From contig JANBPT010000033.1 in NCBI GenBank assembly GCA_027575765.1, positions 1 to 64,000 on the forward strand: a DNA stretch of 64,000 bases, in the 5' to 3' direction. Under the pieces are notes generated by a model. It was not told the DNA's origin. It made no database searches and saw only the letters and a list, made by a program, of their open reading frames with translations. A program made the position numbers and the translations under genes. Source of the stretch: Tieghemiomyces parasiticus (taxonomy: Eukaryota; Kickxellomycota; Dimargaritomycetes; Dimargaritales; Dimargaritaceae). Positions 1 to 11,581 of this stretch are shown here, one piece after another; positions within the stretch are counted from its first letter, which is position 1; each line of letters opens with the position of its first letter.

Positions 1-3000
1 CTCTGCCCTCCATTTTACATCAGGGCCTTCAACTGATTAGCTCAACTTGGAGTTTTTCTCCTTCCAATTGTTCCACCACCCAGTGCCAGTCAGAGACCTC
101 GAGGTGAGTGGATATGATAGAATGCGTATGTGTGTGTGTGTGTGTGTGTGGAGAAAGAGAGAGTGGTGGGTGCGGAATGATTGTGTGGCGCACCGTCGTT
201 GCAGCGGTCGGCCAGGCTGGTGCAGAAATGAAGTCTTGGGTGGCTTCCGTGGGAAGCCATTGGTCAAGTAAGGGCCAAGGAAACTAAACCGGGCCGTTTG
301 ATGCGGCGGCGGTGGCACGTCAGGTCACCGTCAATCCACGTCTGTTAGGGGCTCTAACAGGCAGGGGCAGGAATGAATTGGTATTTTCTTCTTTTTTATT
401 TCTTTTTTCTTTTTCTGAACCAGTAGTCGCAGACCACGTCAGGGTGTGCGGTCAACAGGAGTTGGGTCTCTCCGCCCCGCTGTTAATAAAATAGAGACGG
501 GTTTCACGACTGTTTGCCACTAATTGGCAGCAGCGGTCAGGCGGAAACTAAAGAGCCCCGAAGGCAGACTGGGCGCCTTGGAGGTCAACACAGTAGCTTG
601 CCTATACCCCGTCCGAATTAGGGATACTACGAGGCAGCCATGTCCGCGTCTACAGGCATCAGGCTAGGCTACTTCTGGTGGGGACCAGCACCCGCACCAT
701 TCTCCAGTGGATCATTGCCGTCGCGTGCTAGTCCGTCGACGTTGCACGCGTTTCTGAGGCGGCGGGGAGCAGAGCCTTGGGGCCGGCGCCTCGTTCGTGT
801 GTGTAACTGTAACGGGGGCCCTCCAGCGGGCTACTGCGTCTTCTGGAGCACATCCATTCCTCTCTGCCCCCCCACCCTCGTCTCGCCCTGTCTAGTTGGT
901 TTTAGTACCGTGCCTGTCTATATAAACCCCGACCAGCGTAAAACCATCACTGCAGTCTGGCAATTTATCCCGGGCAAGCTGCACCCGTTTACAACACCGT
1001 AAAGCTCGGCTGTTTACGAAGCCATCCGCAACTTACCATGGTGTGTAGTGAGGTTGAGGCCAGGAAGGCAGCGATGATGCGTACAACTCCGATCTAGTAG
1101 ATGGCGGGCCGTGCTCACCTTGAGCCAACTTATCCTTATCGCTACAGCCATGTTGAGGGTCTCTCCTCGGCTTCGTAGCCAGGGGCGATGGCACGGCAGC
1201 CAGTGTCTTCTTCATGATAAAACCCCACAGCCATGTGCCTGTCCCAGACGCAGGGTGACTCATTCAGTATCGGCGGCGATAAGGGCCGAGACAATGGAAT
1301 GACGGGACTGCCTAGTCGCCCTCGTGGGCGTTCCAGAATCGGGCCAACACACCGCTGCACACACAAGTTCCCCGCCCAGCTAAGCGACCGGTTGCTCATG
1401 GTCAGGCTCGTCAACACGTGCATCCTTGTCCACTGGTGGGTGAGAGTCGAGCCGGTGTGAATGTCTCAGCTAGACCCGCTGACTCTCCAGAATGCACCGC
1501 CCTTTCCAGTGACACTACAGTGCCAGAACAGCATTCCATGACCCTTCCATCCGAAGGCGGTGTTATCGTGCCTGGTGTGGACGTAGGGATCATCTCACTC
1601 CTGGCCCTCACTTCTCGCCCGGATGCCCCTCCCTACCTATAGCCATTAAGTTTGGATGTTGTTGTAGCTTAAGAGGGATTCGGTCCCCCCCCCTGGCAAC
1701 GTAATGATTTGTTGCGTCAGTCACAATGCTAACCATGGGAGATAATATGTGAGGGCACCAGGAGGGGGAGGGGTTAACGGCGCAGTATGGACTTGATGCC
1801 GTCTGGTCATAGTGCCTATCAGCTTTGTCTTCTTGACGCACAGCCCCCCCCCTGGTACCGAGTTGGTTAGGTTTTATAAATTATATTTAGCGAACGGAAT
1901 GATACCGCCTACGGATCGGCTGGTCGGTACGTCAAGCGGTTCCATGTCCTACCCTCGGGCTCCAGTTTATTGCCAGACGAGGCGGCGGTCTGATAAACGG
2001 ACGGAATCTGGCCTTACTAAGAAATTATACGTCAGGGCAATCACTGACCGTTTGTGGTACCAGTGGGTAGACCGGGTCCCACTCCTGGCAGGAAGATTAT
2101 AATCATCATCATTATCCGGTGCAATACACTACAGCCCGAGCTAGAGACCATCAGTGCTCAAGCTAGTGGCCGCTGGGCCAGAAATTCAATAGTGGCTCTC
2201 CACTGCAAGCATCCAGGAGGTTTCGGCTTAAAGTTCACCATATGTCTTTCGTTGCGAGGATGGTCGGAGGGGGGAGTGTCGTTTCCCGATGGAAACTTTG
2301 GGCAGCTGCGCTTACCGTTCACCGACGGGGGGGGGGACGGCCTGGGCTCTGCGAATTGCGGGTAGTAGACCGGCGATATCGACGTGTGAAAAAGCCTCCC
2401 TTTTGCCTTGCTCGAGCCACCTCGTACACGCAAGCGCATCATGTGGTCCACTAACCCACCGGTTAATAGCGTCTGCACACCATCCTAATGGACGGCGACA
2501 ACTATCCACGCCTCCAGCCTGTAGTGACTAGTATGGCCTGGTGTAGACAATGAGGCACTTTCCTAACCCGCTAACCCGTCCGGACTGGTTCAGATAGCCC
2601 CTCCTCCTTCCATGCTGGTGCTGCCAATCTTCGAGGAAGTACAACAAGTACAGTGGGTCTCGCCTTTTAATAGGCCAGTCGCACTCATTCAAGCCCATGC
2701 TCGAAGCCCCCTCCTCCCCCTGGCTAAACCATCGGATTTGGCACCACCAGCGATTTTCACTTGATCATGCTGCTCGTTCGGCCAAAACAAGGAAGCACTG
2801 GCTCCTTAGCCCTAGAATAATAGAACTAATGAAGATAGACGAGTTTACTATTAGTAGCATCCGATAGGCATGGATACTAAGTCTTTTCTCATCCGATACG
2901 AATGTCCCCCCCGGCCAACGGGTACTTTGGCTGAGCGCCTGATGGATATAGGTGCAACTATTTTTGAGCACCTGAGCATTTTTTTTTTTTGGCACACCTA

Positions 3001-3351
3001 ATCCCAGCGGGGAAAGATAGTAGGACTTACTGCCTCCGGCCCAAAGCCAAAAACAAATTAATAATGTCGACTGAAAAAAAAATCCGAAAAGAGAGCAGAC
3101 AATGTCAACGCTGGAATCCAGTGCAATCGTCAATCCTCTTCTTTGCTGGACGGTTGATCCGCAGACAGCCGAATAACCACTTTTATTGTAAATCAATAGT
3201 TGCCGCGGTCGTGCTGTACAGCTGCTAACCAACCGAGCTTGAATTCGGTAACTATCGACTGGTGCTGCACGTGTGGGGACGGCCGCGCATTACGCATACG
3301 GCTTAGGACCACCGATACCTCATGGTACACTCAGGACCTCGCCGGGTCGCC
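1..3351. other. Intergenic region without a recognisable gene
   Basis: Open frames here are short, overlap on both strands and show no domain, signal peptide or consistent splice pattern. The stretch holds a TG microsatellite near its start and several homopolymer runs of C, G and T. The 3' flank of the minus-strand guanylate kinase gene lies at the right end. I see no tRNA or transposon ends. Confidence 0.6.
129..150. repeat. (TG)11 microsatellite
   Basis: Eleven perfect TG dinucleotides follow each other, then a GA-rich stretch. It lies outside any supported gene. Confidence 0.95.
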
Positions 3352-4647
3352 TTATTCCTCCTTGAAGATGAAGGTCTCCAGTTTGCGGTAGGCTTCATCC
3401 AGATCGTCATTGACTATAACGAGATCATAGTGGCCGGGTACGGCGGCATAGGCAAGTTCCTCATTAGCCGCCGCCAAGCGCAGTTGGGCGCTTTCTTCGG
3501 TTTCGGTTCCGCGGCCACGGAGGCGCTGTTCCAGAGCTTCGAGGGACGGCGGTGCGATAAAGAGAAACCGGGCGTTCAAGTCGGTCTTCTTGACGGATTT
3601 CACACCTTGCTGTGGGAGGAGGGAGGGAGTAGAAAGTATGGGTGGAAACATATGCGGATTGGGCGGGAGAGGAGGGCTGAATTAGTAGGCAAGGCCAGCC
3701 GGTCGAGTAGCGCCGATGTACGCTAAGTCTCGTATCAGACAGAGTCTAAAAGGGTACCATCCAGAGTACTAGAGTCGATTAGTCGGGTCTGTAAAGTAAG
3801 AGTTTACGAACGCATGCCTATCAACTCACCATATCAATATCCAGCATGCAAATCTTGCCGGTCTTTTGCACGTCGCGCACGGCCTTGATCGAGGTGCCAT
3901 ACATATTACCGGAGAACTCGGCGGATTCAATGAACTCCCCGTTGGCGATACCCTGCAGGATGGTCTCCCGGTCGACAAAGTGGTAGTTGACACCGTCCTG
4001 CTCGCCCGGCCGGGGCTTGCGGGTAGTGTCTATGCCATATCGGGATTGGAATAATTGGGATGAGTTGGTTAGATGGGAGGGAGTATGGGTTCTTTCCACC
4101 AAACTTAAATAAATAACTGCGCTACTAAGTGGCGGAGTTAGATCGGTGGGCTAACCCGGGCGACCCCACTTGGAGACGCCGGCCCACCGTGGTGCGGACT
4201 ACCTACGGGAAATGCTGAAGCCGAAGCTGTTGGGGTGTGCGGCGAACAGACGATTCAGCAGGGTGCTCTTGCCCGTGCCGGAGGGGCCTGATACGACGAC
4301 CGGGCCTAGGGAAACAATTTACATTAGGGCATGCGGAGGCCATGTTGTGATGAAAACGGGCACCGATCGGATATCGAGCAGCTTTGGTTAGTCTTGGTCA
4401 GTAGTCCGTAGCGCCTGCTGGTGCCTGCGAGTAGATCTCGGAATCAGCCAAGGCGTAGGACCGTAGTAGTGCACTGCTCTACTTCCCATCCTGATCACGC
4501 ATGGAGGATGACAAACACCAGTGACGCTGCCTCCACAGAGGCCTTATCGAAGCGGTCGAGTGCACCTTGTTATTGAATGGTTCATTCAGCACTTTATAAA
4601 TATATACATTATATTTACTCACGTTTGCTAGTGGATTGGGTAGCCAT
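3352..4647 (-). CDS. GUK1: Guanylate kinase, four exons
   Basis: Guanylate kinase transfers a phosphate from ATP to GMP to give GDP, in the cytosol. The minus-strand exons are 4623-4647, 4207-4305, 3830-4029 and 3352-3609, all with GT-AG introns and matching phases, giving 193 residues against about 187 in yeast. Exon 1 is only 25 nt. Visible are the P-loop GPSGTGKS (about residues 14-21), the GMP-binding segment TTRKPRPGE, the YHF motif, and the core ILDID/QGVKSVK-type segment (here MLDIDMQGVKSVK), split exactly between M and Q by the last intron. The C-terminal lid and helix (RLRGRGTE) are intact. The short first exon was chosen because its phase (one leftover C) joins exon 2 to make an Arg codon in front of PVVVSGPSG. 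Confidence 0.95.
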
Positions 4648-5529
4648 GCTGTTAAAGAAATGCCGGGAGAGTGCGATGCGGGGTGACGGACACTGTAGGA
4701 TGGGGTTCGTTATCAGGCGTGGCGACAGAAGCGATCGGGTGAGGCGGATGCCGAGCATTCTTGGTGAGGGAGAGTGGGGCGGAGCAATGAGGGATGGTGC
4801 AATTAGTAGTGTGAGTCCGGCGCTCGTTTGGCGGCTAAACTGTGCGGTGGGACCGGTAGGTCAAAAAGTACAAGACTGAGGACACACAACGAGGGGAGGG
4901 AATGGGTCATGGGTTACTTATTCTGCCGTATCCCGCTATCTTGTATTCAATAGGGGGTAGGTTGAGAGGTCTAAGTCAGCGCAGCGAGCTGAGCACTCTC
5001 CGTTATCGTGGTATTCAGGAGGTGCACGTCCATGCTAGCCTATTTCACCTCTAGCACGAGCCCCATCCCCCAAGTCGCCTGCCAGGAGGTCCCTTTGGGG
5101 CCTAAATCTATATCGGACCATGGGCGTCTGTAGAGCGGTGAATCCAGAACGATGGCGACGTTTGCCAAGGAGACTACTTATCCCCATCTCTCATCTCGCC
5201 CCTTCAATAATCGATCGAATCGCTAACGGCCGGCACCGTGTGGCACAGTTGCCAGATACTTTAATGTCAATTCAATAGTCACTAAAAGAATGGGAAGGGA
5301 GAGAGAGAGGGTAGAACGTGCGTAGTCAGAGGCGGGGGGGTAGGTAACCGGTGCTGATGCCGGACCCGGCCACTCGTAGGAGTGGGGTGGTAGAGGAAGG
5401 ATAGCAAAGGCCATCTAAGGCGAGAGGGACAGAGAGGATACCTCAATCGGACAGGAAGTGCGCGTACCCGAGTCCCCATAAACCTGACGGGGAGCGGGGT
5501 GATGCAAAATATAGAAATGTGAGGCTTCT
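4648..5529. other. Intergenic: GUK1 upstream region and 3' flank of the RRM gene
   Basis: Both neighbours are on the minus strand, so this interval carries the promoter side of the guanylate kinase gene and the 3' end of the RRM gene. I see no further coding exon, RNA gene or repeat. Confidence 0.5.
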
Positions 5530-7512
5530 CTACATGAAGGCACCGGCGTGGCCCATGGGGGTCTGGGCATAGTAACCGGGGTGGCCGTGGTGGGCGGGAG
5601 CCGCCGCCGGCGGGGCATCGACGGCCAGGCCGACCGTACTCATCTGGTGGAGCAGGGCGGTGCGCAGAGAAAAGTTCTGTGAAAGATCAGGGCCACGGGG
5701 CTGACGGGTGGGGGCAACCACAGCGGCGTTGAGCATGCGCGCCGGGTAGCCCTGGAAGGCTGCCGAGGCGGGTGAGCTGGACGTTGGGGTGGACGGTGAG
5801 CCCGAGGCTGTGGGGATGCGCGAGTGATCACCGCTGCCAGTCGCACCCGAGACGGGGCGGGGTCCCACCGAGAAGCTCACGCTACGGAACCGGCCGGCGG
5901 GGCTCCGGGTGCTGTCGGCGTCCGCACCGTACTCGTCGACGAGCGGTGGCTGCTGGTGATGGTGCGGATGGTGATGGACCGGGGCGTAGGGGGACGAGGC
6001 CAGTAAGGCGTCGCCGGGATAGACACCGGTCATACCCACGGGCTTGACACCGTAACCACCAAAGCCAGCGTACATGGGGTGCTGGGCGTGGGACTCGGAC
6101 GTGAGGCGGCCGCGGTTGGGTTTAGGCATGGGCGGCACGTTGCCCGTGGGAGCCCCGGCGATGGAGTAGCGGTTGTGGCGGGCCCGCGGGGCGTCCGTCC
6201 GAGGGGTCTCGGCGGGCTTGACCAGGCGCACTCCGACCTTGGCGGGCGGGGAAGCGGGTTCGGCACCGTCGGCCGTGGGGGAGGTCCGGGCGCCGGAGCC
6301 GTAGATCGGATGGGCGGTCAGCCCGAAGCGCTCGGCAATGGCCGCCATCACGGCGTAGGCTTCATTGGACGGGAGGTCAAGTTCAAGCTCCCGGCGCGCT
6401 TTGTCGTGGCGGAAAGCAGCAATCTGGTCGTAGAACTCGCGGGTGATGGGGTCGTCCAGCTTGATTGGGGTAGCGGAGGTGGGGGTCGAGCCTGATTCGC
6501 CCGGGGCGGCCGATGGGGACGGGCGACGGGTCAGGTCCAGGGCCGGGGGAACACCGCCCGAGATGGAATTGCGGTGGGCAAGGCGGGCCTCCTGTTTGGC
6601 GGCCTCAGCGTCGGCTGAGAGCATGCGCTTATACTCGACTTTGAGCTTGCGCCCGGCCAGGTCGAGTCCATTGAGGTGCGCAATAACCACCATAGTCTCT
6701 TCAGGGGTACGGAAGTTGGCGAAAGCCAGGCCGCGGAACAGACCTCCCTCATAGTGGTAATTGAGGGCGTAGGGCATGGGGATATCCATCATGGCGATGG
6801 TCTGCAGCAGCACCTCGCGCTTAATGGTGAAGTCAATGTTCTTGATCACGACAGCGGTGGGGATCTCGTCGGCAGCAGGCGTCGTCATAGGCAGCGGGCG
6901 GACCATGCTAGGATCCAGACTCATGTGGTAGTAGCCGGGAAGCGGGGCAGGATAGCCACCGGCCGCGGGGATGCCGGGTCCCTGGGGCGTGTGCAGCGGC
7001 ATGTGGTGGCGGAGGTGGTACTGACCACCTACGGTCGGCGGGCGCATCGGGAAACTCATCGATTTCGACGGGGGCCGACTGCGGCCAGGGCGGGGGTGGC
7101 CCACCGGAGCTGGGTTTGCGGGCATCCCAGGGAACTGCGCCAACTGCGGGGAGTAGAGCGGCGGGTGGTGAAGGGGTTGCGAGCCGTTGGCCATCTGGTA
7201 GGGCGACGGGTACATGGGGTGGGTGGCTAGGGCCGAGGCCTGCAGGGGCAGCTGCATCGAGCGACGCTTGTCGCGCTTACTAGCGGCGCGGTTGAGCTCC
7301 GCAGCCAAACCCGCCGAGGAGGTCAGCGGGGCATACCCGGCGCTGGCAGGGTAGGCGGAGGTGGCTGTGCCGCCCAGGGTAGTAGCCAGGTCGGTACCCG
7401 AGGAAAAGTGCACCGACAGGGGCCGGCCGCGGTGGGTCTCGGGGTTGGACCCGGGAGTCTCGCTCAGAGAGAGATGGTCCAAGCTATCATGGAGATTCTG
7501 TAGAGTCGACAT
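5530..7512 (-). CDS. RRM-containing RNA-binding protein, Pin4/cip-like
   Basis: A single-exon gene of 660 residues. A low-complexity N-terminus rich in Pro, Gly, Tyr and His is followed by one RRM at about residues 217-297 (RNP-like segments VVIKNIDFTI and FRGLAFANF). At about 353-403 there is an R3H-like segment starting near ITREFYDQI and ending AERFGLTAH. A long disordered tail carries His-rich and Ser/Pro patches. This order of RRM, R3H-like segment and disordered flanks is that of fungal Pin4/Mdt1 and fission-yeast cip1/cip2, which act in stress and cell-cycle mRNA control. The Arg-x3-His signature that names the R3H domain is not visible, so that domain may be degenerate. The family assignment is inference from architecture. 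Confidence 0.8.
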   Translation of the reverse strand: MSTLQNLHDSLDHLSLSETPGSNPETHRGRPLSVHFSSGTDLATTLGGTATSAYPASAGYAPLTSSAGLAAELNRAASKRDKRRSMQLPLQASALATHPMYPSPYQMANGSQPLHHPPLYSPQLAQFPGMPANPAPVGHPRPGRSRPPSKSMSFPMRPPTVGGQYHLRHHMPLHTPQGPGIPAAGGYPAPLPGYYHMSLDPSMVRPLPMTTPAADEIPTAVVIKNIDFTIKREVLLQTIAMMDIPMPYALNYHYEGGLFRGLAFANFRTPEETMVVIAHLNGLDLAGRKLKVEYKRMLSADAEAAKQEARLAHRNSISGGVPPALDLTRRPSPSAAPGESGSTPTSATPIKLDDPITREFYDQIAAFRHDKARRELELDLPSNEAYAVMAAIAERFGLTAHPIYGSGARTSPTADGAEPASPPAKVGVRLVKPAETPRTDAPRARHNRYSIAGAPTGNVPPMPKPNRGRLTSESHAQHPMYAGFGGYGVKPVGMTGVYPGDALLASSPYAPVHHHPHHHQQPPLVDEYGADADSTRSPAGRFRSVSFSVGPRPVSGATGSGDHSRIPTASGSPSTPTSSSPASAAFQGYPARMLNAAVVAPTRQPRGPDLSQNFSLRTALLHQMSTVGLAVDAPPAAAPAHHGHPGYYAQTPMGHAGAFM

Positions 7513-9490
7513 GGCAGAAGTGGTCAGAGGATTGGGGGGCCCGGGAGCTAAGAACGGTAGAGAAGAAAAACGGGGGCTGACAAAACGGTCGAGTAAAGAC
7601 GCGGGTGTGTGTGTGGTTGGAGGGTGATCGGGTATACTACAGAAGACCTATGCGGACGAGGCCGGGTGGTACGTAAAAAGAAGTTGGGCTGTAAAGGTCG
7701 CTGGGAGCCGCGAGTGGACGGCAGGTGGTCGTGAGCTGATGGGACGGTCAGAAGGAGGAGGGGTAAATAGAAGCAGATAAGGTAGGCGTACACAGAGGGA
7801 AGCTGGTGGTAACGATAAGGGTCAGTTGCGGTACTACGTAAAGGGCAAAATGGAGACTAACGGGTCATGGCCGCCGGACGCATCGGGCGCAGAAAGAGGC
7901 AGTCGTGGAACGAGGCGGGGACTAAATTAAGCAACGAAGAGGTCGAATGCACGAACAGCTGAGCGGCAGATGAGGTTGTGACGCGCGAGAGGTCGTGGGG
8001 CAACGGGGCTGCAAGGCAGGATGAGCGAAGCGGCGTAGAAAAAAAACGGAGTGGGTTGATATCGAAAAGGCGAGGCGAGTTGCCGAGGCAGAAGGGTAGG
8101 ATTAAGAAGGGTCTATGCCCCCCCCCCACGGCCAGCGTGGCCGGGCGGGGTGGGTGGCCAGCCAGCCGACGAAGGCGGAAAGGAGGGGAGGAGAGGGGAT
8201 CATGAGAAAAAAAAGTGCTAAAGTGCGTCAGTGGCCGTATGGATGTGTGAATGCGGTGCGGGGAGTATTGTGTATGGTCCGAGGTGCAGGGCCAGAGAGG
8301 CGGCATACATCAGGCCGGTGCAGGGAAGCCAGTCTGGGTTGGCCGGCGCATCGACGGACCACCAGCGGCGAGCAGGACGGTCTAGTAGGGCGGGCAGTGA
8401 TCGGCTTGGAGGCTTTGAGAACTGGGCCGGGCGAGGATTCTAGCTTGATGATCAAAGGGGGCGGCTGCCCAGAACCCCCCCCCCCACCGTCAGCCCGCCT
8501 GCCACATACATTCTAATATCTATCTACCTTGGACTCGCCCCCGTCCCACAATACCCTGTCTATTTGCTCCCCCCACCATCTACGGTAACAGGGCGGACGG
8601 TACAAGATCCAACCCACATGTGGCAGTATTCCGCGGTCGCTCAGACGAACAGCGGGGCTCCCGGAAAATAATGTACGTGGCCCAGCACAGACCGGAGCGG
8701 CGTGCCGCGAGCCCCTCCCCACCGGGACCGAGACGAGCTGGCGTGGCGTATAAACAGTGGGTATCGCATGGCCTTCCAGGCCCCAGTTGGCAGGCCAGGG
8801 TGCTTGCCGCCTAGCGTAGTGGGCACGGTTGTCGGTATCCAGCTTCCCACCCACCACCCCTGGACACTTACCTGGCTTAGTAAGAGATCGTCCGGTTGTC
8901 GCCTCCCCTGACCACGAGGTTCGGCACCAGACTTACGCGGCCAGAGCAGGGCGCAGTCAGCTGGGTTCAGAGCCAGTCGCAAGGGGACGCCGTGGCGACT
9001 TTGACGGCCTCTCTAAGCAGCCACAATCGCCCTCTCCCTCCCCTGCGGCCTGTTTGGGACGCCCCGTCCAGGCCTGATTCCCAGACGGACATCCTGCCGA
9101 CTGGTGTGGCGGGCGGGGCTCGGCAGCTTCTTAACGCCTCGCCCATCCACCAGCTCAGCCCCGCAGCAGCCGAGTCCCACGCTGAGCAAACTTGCTGCAC
9201 ACAAGTCCTTCCACAGTGGCTGAATGCCATGCCGGTGGTAGTGCTTCACGGAGTTCGTGCGAGTCGCAAGGAATTGCTGAACCCAGAATCTTGGCACTGG
9301 CCAGGGGAAGGTGAGGAATGCCGTTCGTTGTTCTCTCAAAGGGCTGGCGAGTGGGGAGATGGGGCGCCGGTTGGACGGCGCTCATCCAGGCTCCGCTACT
9401 CCGCCCAAATTCCTCTCGTTGCCGAGCTAGTTCACTTGATGTATAGCTTCTCTACGGCCCGTCTATACTTGACATTGTACCCCCTGCACC
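7513..9490. other. Divergent intergenic region between the RRM gene and TLG2
   Basis: The two flanking genes start on opposite sides, so the region holds both promoters. Directly before the TLG2 start the plus strand is pyrimidine-rich. Long open frames on both strands here have no domain content and look like GC-rich chance frames. Confidence 0.5.
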
Positions 9491-11581
9491 ATGGCTACCC
9501 GCAACCGCACCTTCCTCTTTGTCCAATATCGCAATTCTTTCGGCCACACCCATCGGCGACACCGGGCGCGGTCGCAGCGGCCACCCGGCGGCGGAACGCG
9601 CGGTCGCAGCGGGACCGCCTCATCCATCAGCAGCGAACGAGAGGGCCTCATCCGTGACGGTCCTTCCTTCTCCCCGTCGGTCGGCGGCATGGGCCCGCTA
9701 GACACCGGCGATGTCATCATCGAAATGGCCGTCCTTCCTCCTAAATGGTGAGCCCGGTAAGTCTTGGCAACCTTCCTGGTCCACGCCCATTGCCCAAGTG
9801 ATCTAGGCGGGCGGGAGCGTGTGGACCAGGTGGGTCTATCCCCGTTGCGCACAGGCTTAGTATCGGACGCCTTCTAATCGTCCCCTTCGAGCCTCTCCTG
9901 CCCCCCCTCTCCCTCATGCCATTTCTGCCTCTAATGGCTACCTGCTACCTTGTCACCGCTCCCATCCTTACTCTGTCCCATCACACTAGCACGCCTGGCC
10001 CGTCGATCACGTCGTGGACGGGACCACTGTAGCTCTAGACCCTGACCTGCTGTACCACCCACTGCGAGGGGCCGTGGCCCCTCCAGCCTGCATCCTTGGT
10101 GAGGATTGGGTGTCTCGGCTATTCCACTTCAGTTTTTACTAACGATTCTGCTACAACCTTATCCCACTTCACAAAACAGGGTCGATTTGGTTGACGAAAT
10201 TAACGAGAAATTCGGCCAGATCTGCAATGACAGTAAGTACCTCAACCTAACCCAACCCCTGGCGGCCATCTTCTAGCTAGGATGAGCCCTTTTCGGTCCT
10301 ACTTTCGAATAGCTGTCACAGGCGACTACCTTGTCTGACCGCTTTTTCCTCTTAACTTCTACCACCTCCGTCACCGCCGACATGTAGTGAAGTACCTCGC
10401 CTCCCTTCATAAGAAGCACCTATTACCGGGCTTCGACGATCGGCGTGAGGAGGAGGAGGCCATCGAGGATATGACCGACTCCATCACCAAAGTAAGTCCC
10501 CCCCTCCTGCGTGCGACGTGCTAGACAGCTTTCCATTGGAGGCCGGGGTGGCAGGCCACCGTATTCCCTACATGCATCTACGCCATAGCGTCTGGTATGC
10601 CCAGTCGCCCATAGTGCTTACGTCTCCTACCTTGCTGACCAACTAAGATCCCCTTATGTCTACCCATTCTCATTTTCAGAAATTTCGCGAGTGCCAGGAA
10701 CTGGTCAGGCACATTGTATCAGCCGAGAGCGACGGTCAGGATGCAGCGGTGGGCCGGAATATCCGCACGTCCATGGCCTCCAAGTTGCAGACGCTCTCCA
10801 CCGATTTCCGCAAGAGCCAGTCCATCTACCTCGACAGTAAGGCGTAATAGGGTTTAGGTGGAGCGCGCACCGCCGAGCCATGACCCTGCCCCCCCCCTCC
10901 GCCGTTGTACGAGCTTCATTCTTCTACTGGTCTGTAACTTGGCTCACACCCCCAATATGACTCCCCCGACTTATACCGCTCCATACACACCACTCATCAG
11001 AGATGCGAAGCCTCCGTAGCCGGAACCAAAACCTGTTTTCCGTGGACGCCTCGAGTACTGTCGATGCCTCGCAGGAACGGTCATTTAACTTTGACCTCAC
11101 CGACGAGCAGATTGCGACCATGAAGGACAACGACACGACCATCACGGAACGCGAACGTGAGATTGAGGAAATCGCCAAGTCCATCTCAACGGTAGCCGAA
11201 ATTTTCAAGGAGATGCAAACTATGGTCATCGATCAGGGCACCCTTTTGGACCGTATCGACTACAATGTCGAACAGGTAGTGGTCCACGTGGTCAAGGCCA
11301 ACGAGGAACTGGACGAGGTGGGTGTAGCCATCAACAGGAGTAGTGCGCGATCCACGGTCCCCACTCAATCCCCATTAACCTTTCCTGAGTTCTGACCGCT
11401 TACTAACCGCTCTGCCCGATATACCACCATATGCCCCCTCCATCTTGAACTGACCGCGTCTACTTGACAGGGTAACCGTATCCAGAAAAAGGGTACCTCG
11501 CAAAAGTTTGTCATAATCCTGCTTGTCATTATCGCCATCCTTATCGTAACTCTTATCCTCAAGCACGTGCGGCGGAAATGA
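9491..11581 (+). CDS. TLG2: Syntaxin-16/Tlg2 Qa-SNARE, six exons
   Basis: Tlg2 is the Qa-SNARE of the trans-Golgi network and endosomes, acting with the SM protein Vps45. Exons at 9491-9747, 10180-10232, 10388-10491, 10680-10836, 11001-11317 and 11471-11581 join in phase to give 332 residues. The N-terminus (NRTFLFVQYRNSF) matches the short peptide by which Tlg2/syntaxin-16 bind Vps45. A three-helix Habc-like region follows, beginning VDLVDEINEKF. The SNARE motif ends with the diagnostic segment LLDRIDYNVEQ and has the zero-layer Gln in KEMQTMV. The last exon encodes one C-terminal membrane anchor (FVIILLVIIAILIVTLIL) and a short basic tail. The first intron splits a Trp codon (TG|G), which fixes the first donor. 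Confidence 0.95.

Noticed and set aside
5772..7230. Several plus frames of 60-184 codons
   Set aside because: They lie opposite the RRM gene and reflect its codon bias on the other strand.
8896..9657. A 253-codon plus frame before TLG2
   Set aside because: It overlaps the TLG2 start in another frame, has no domain or signal, and its composition is that of GC-rich chance frames.
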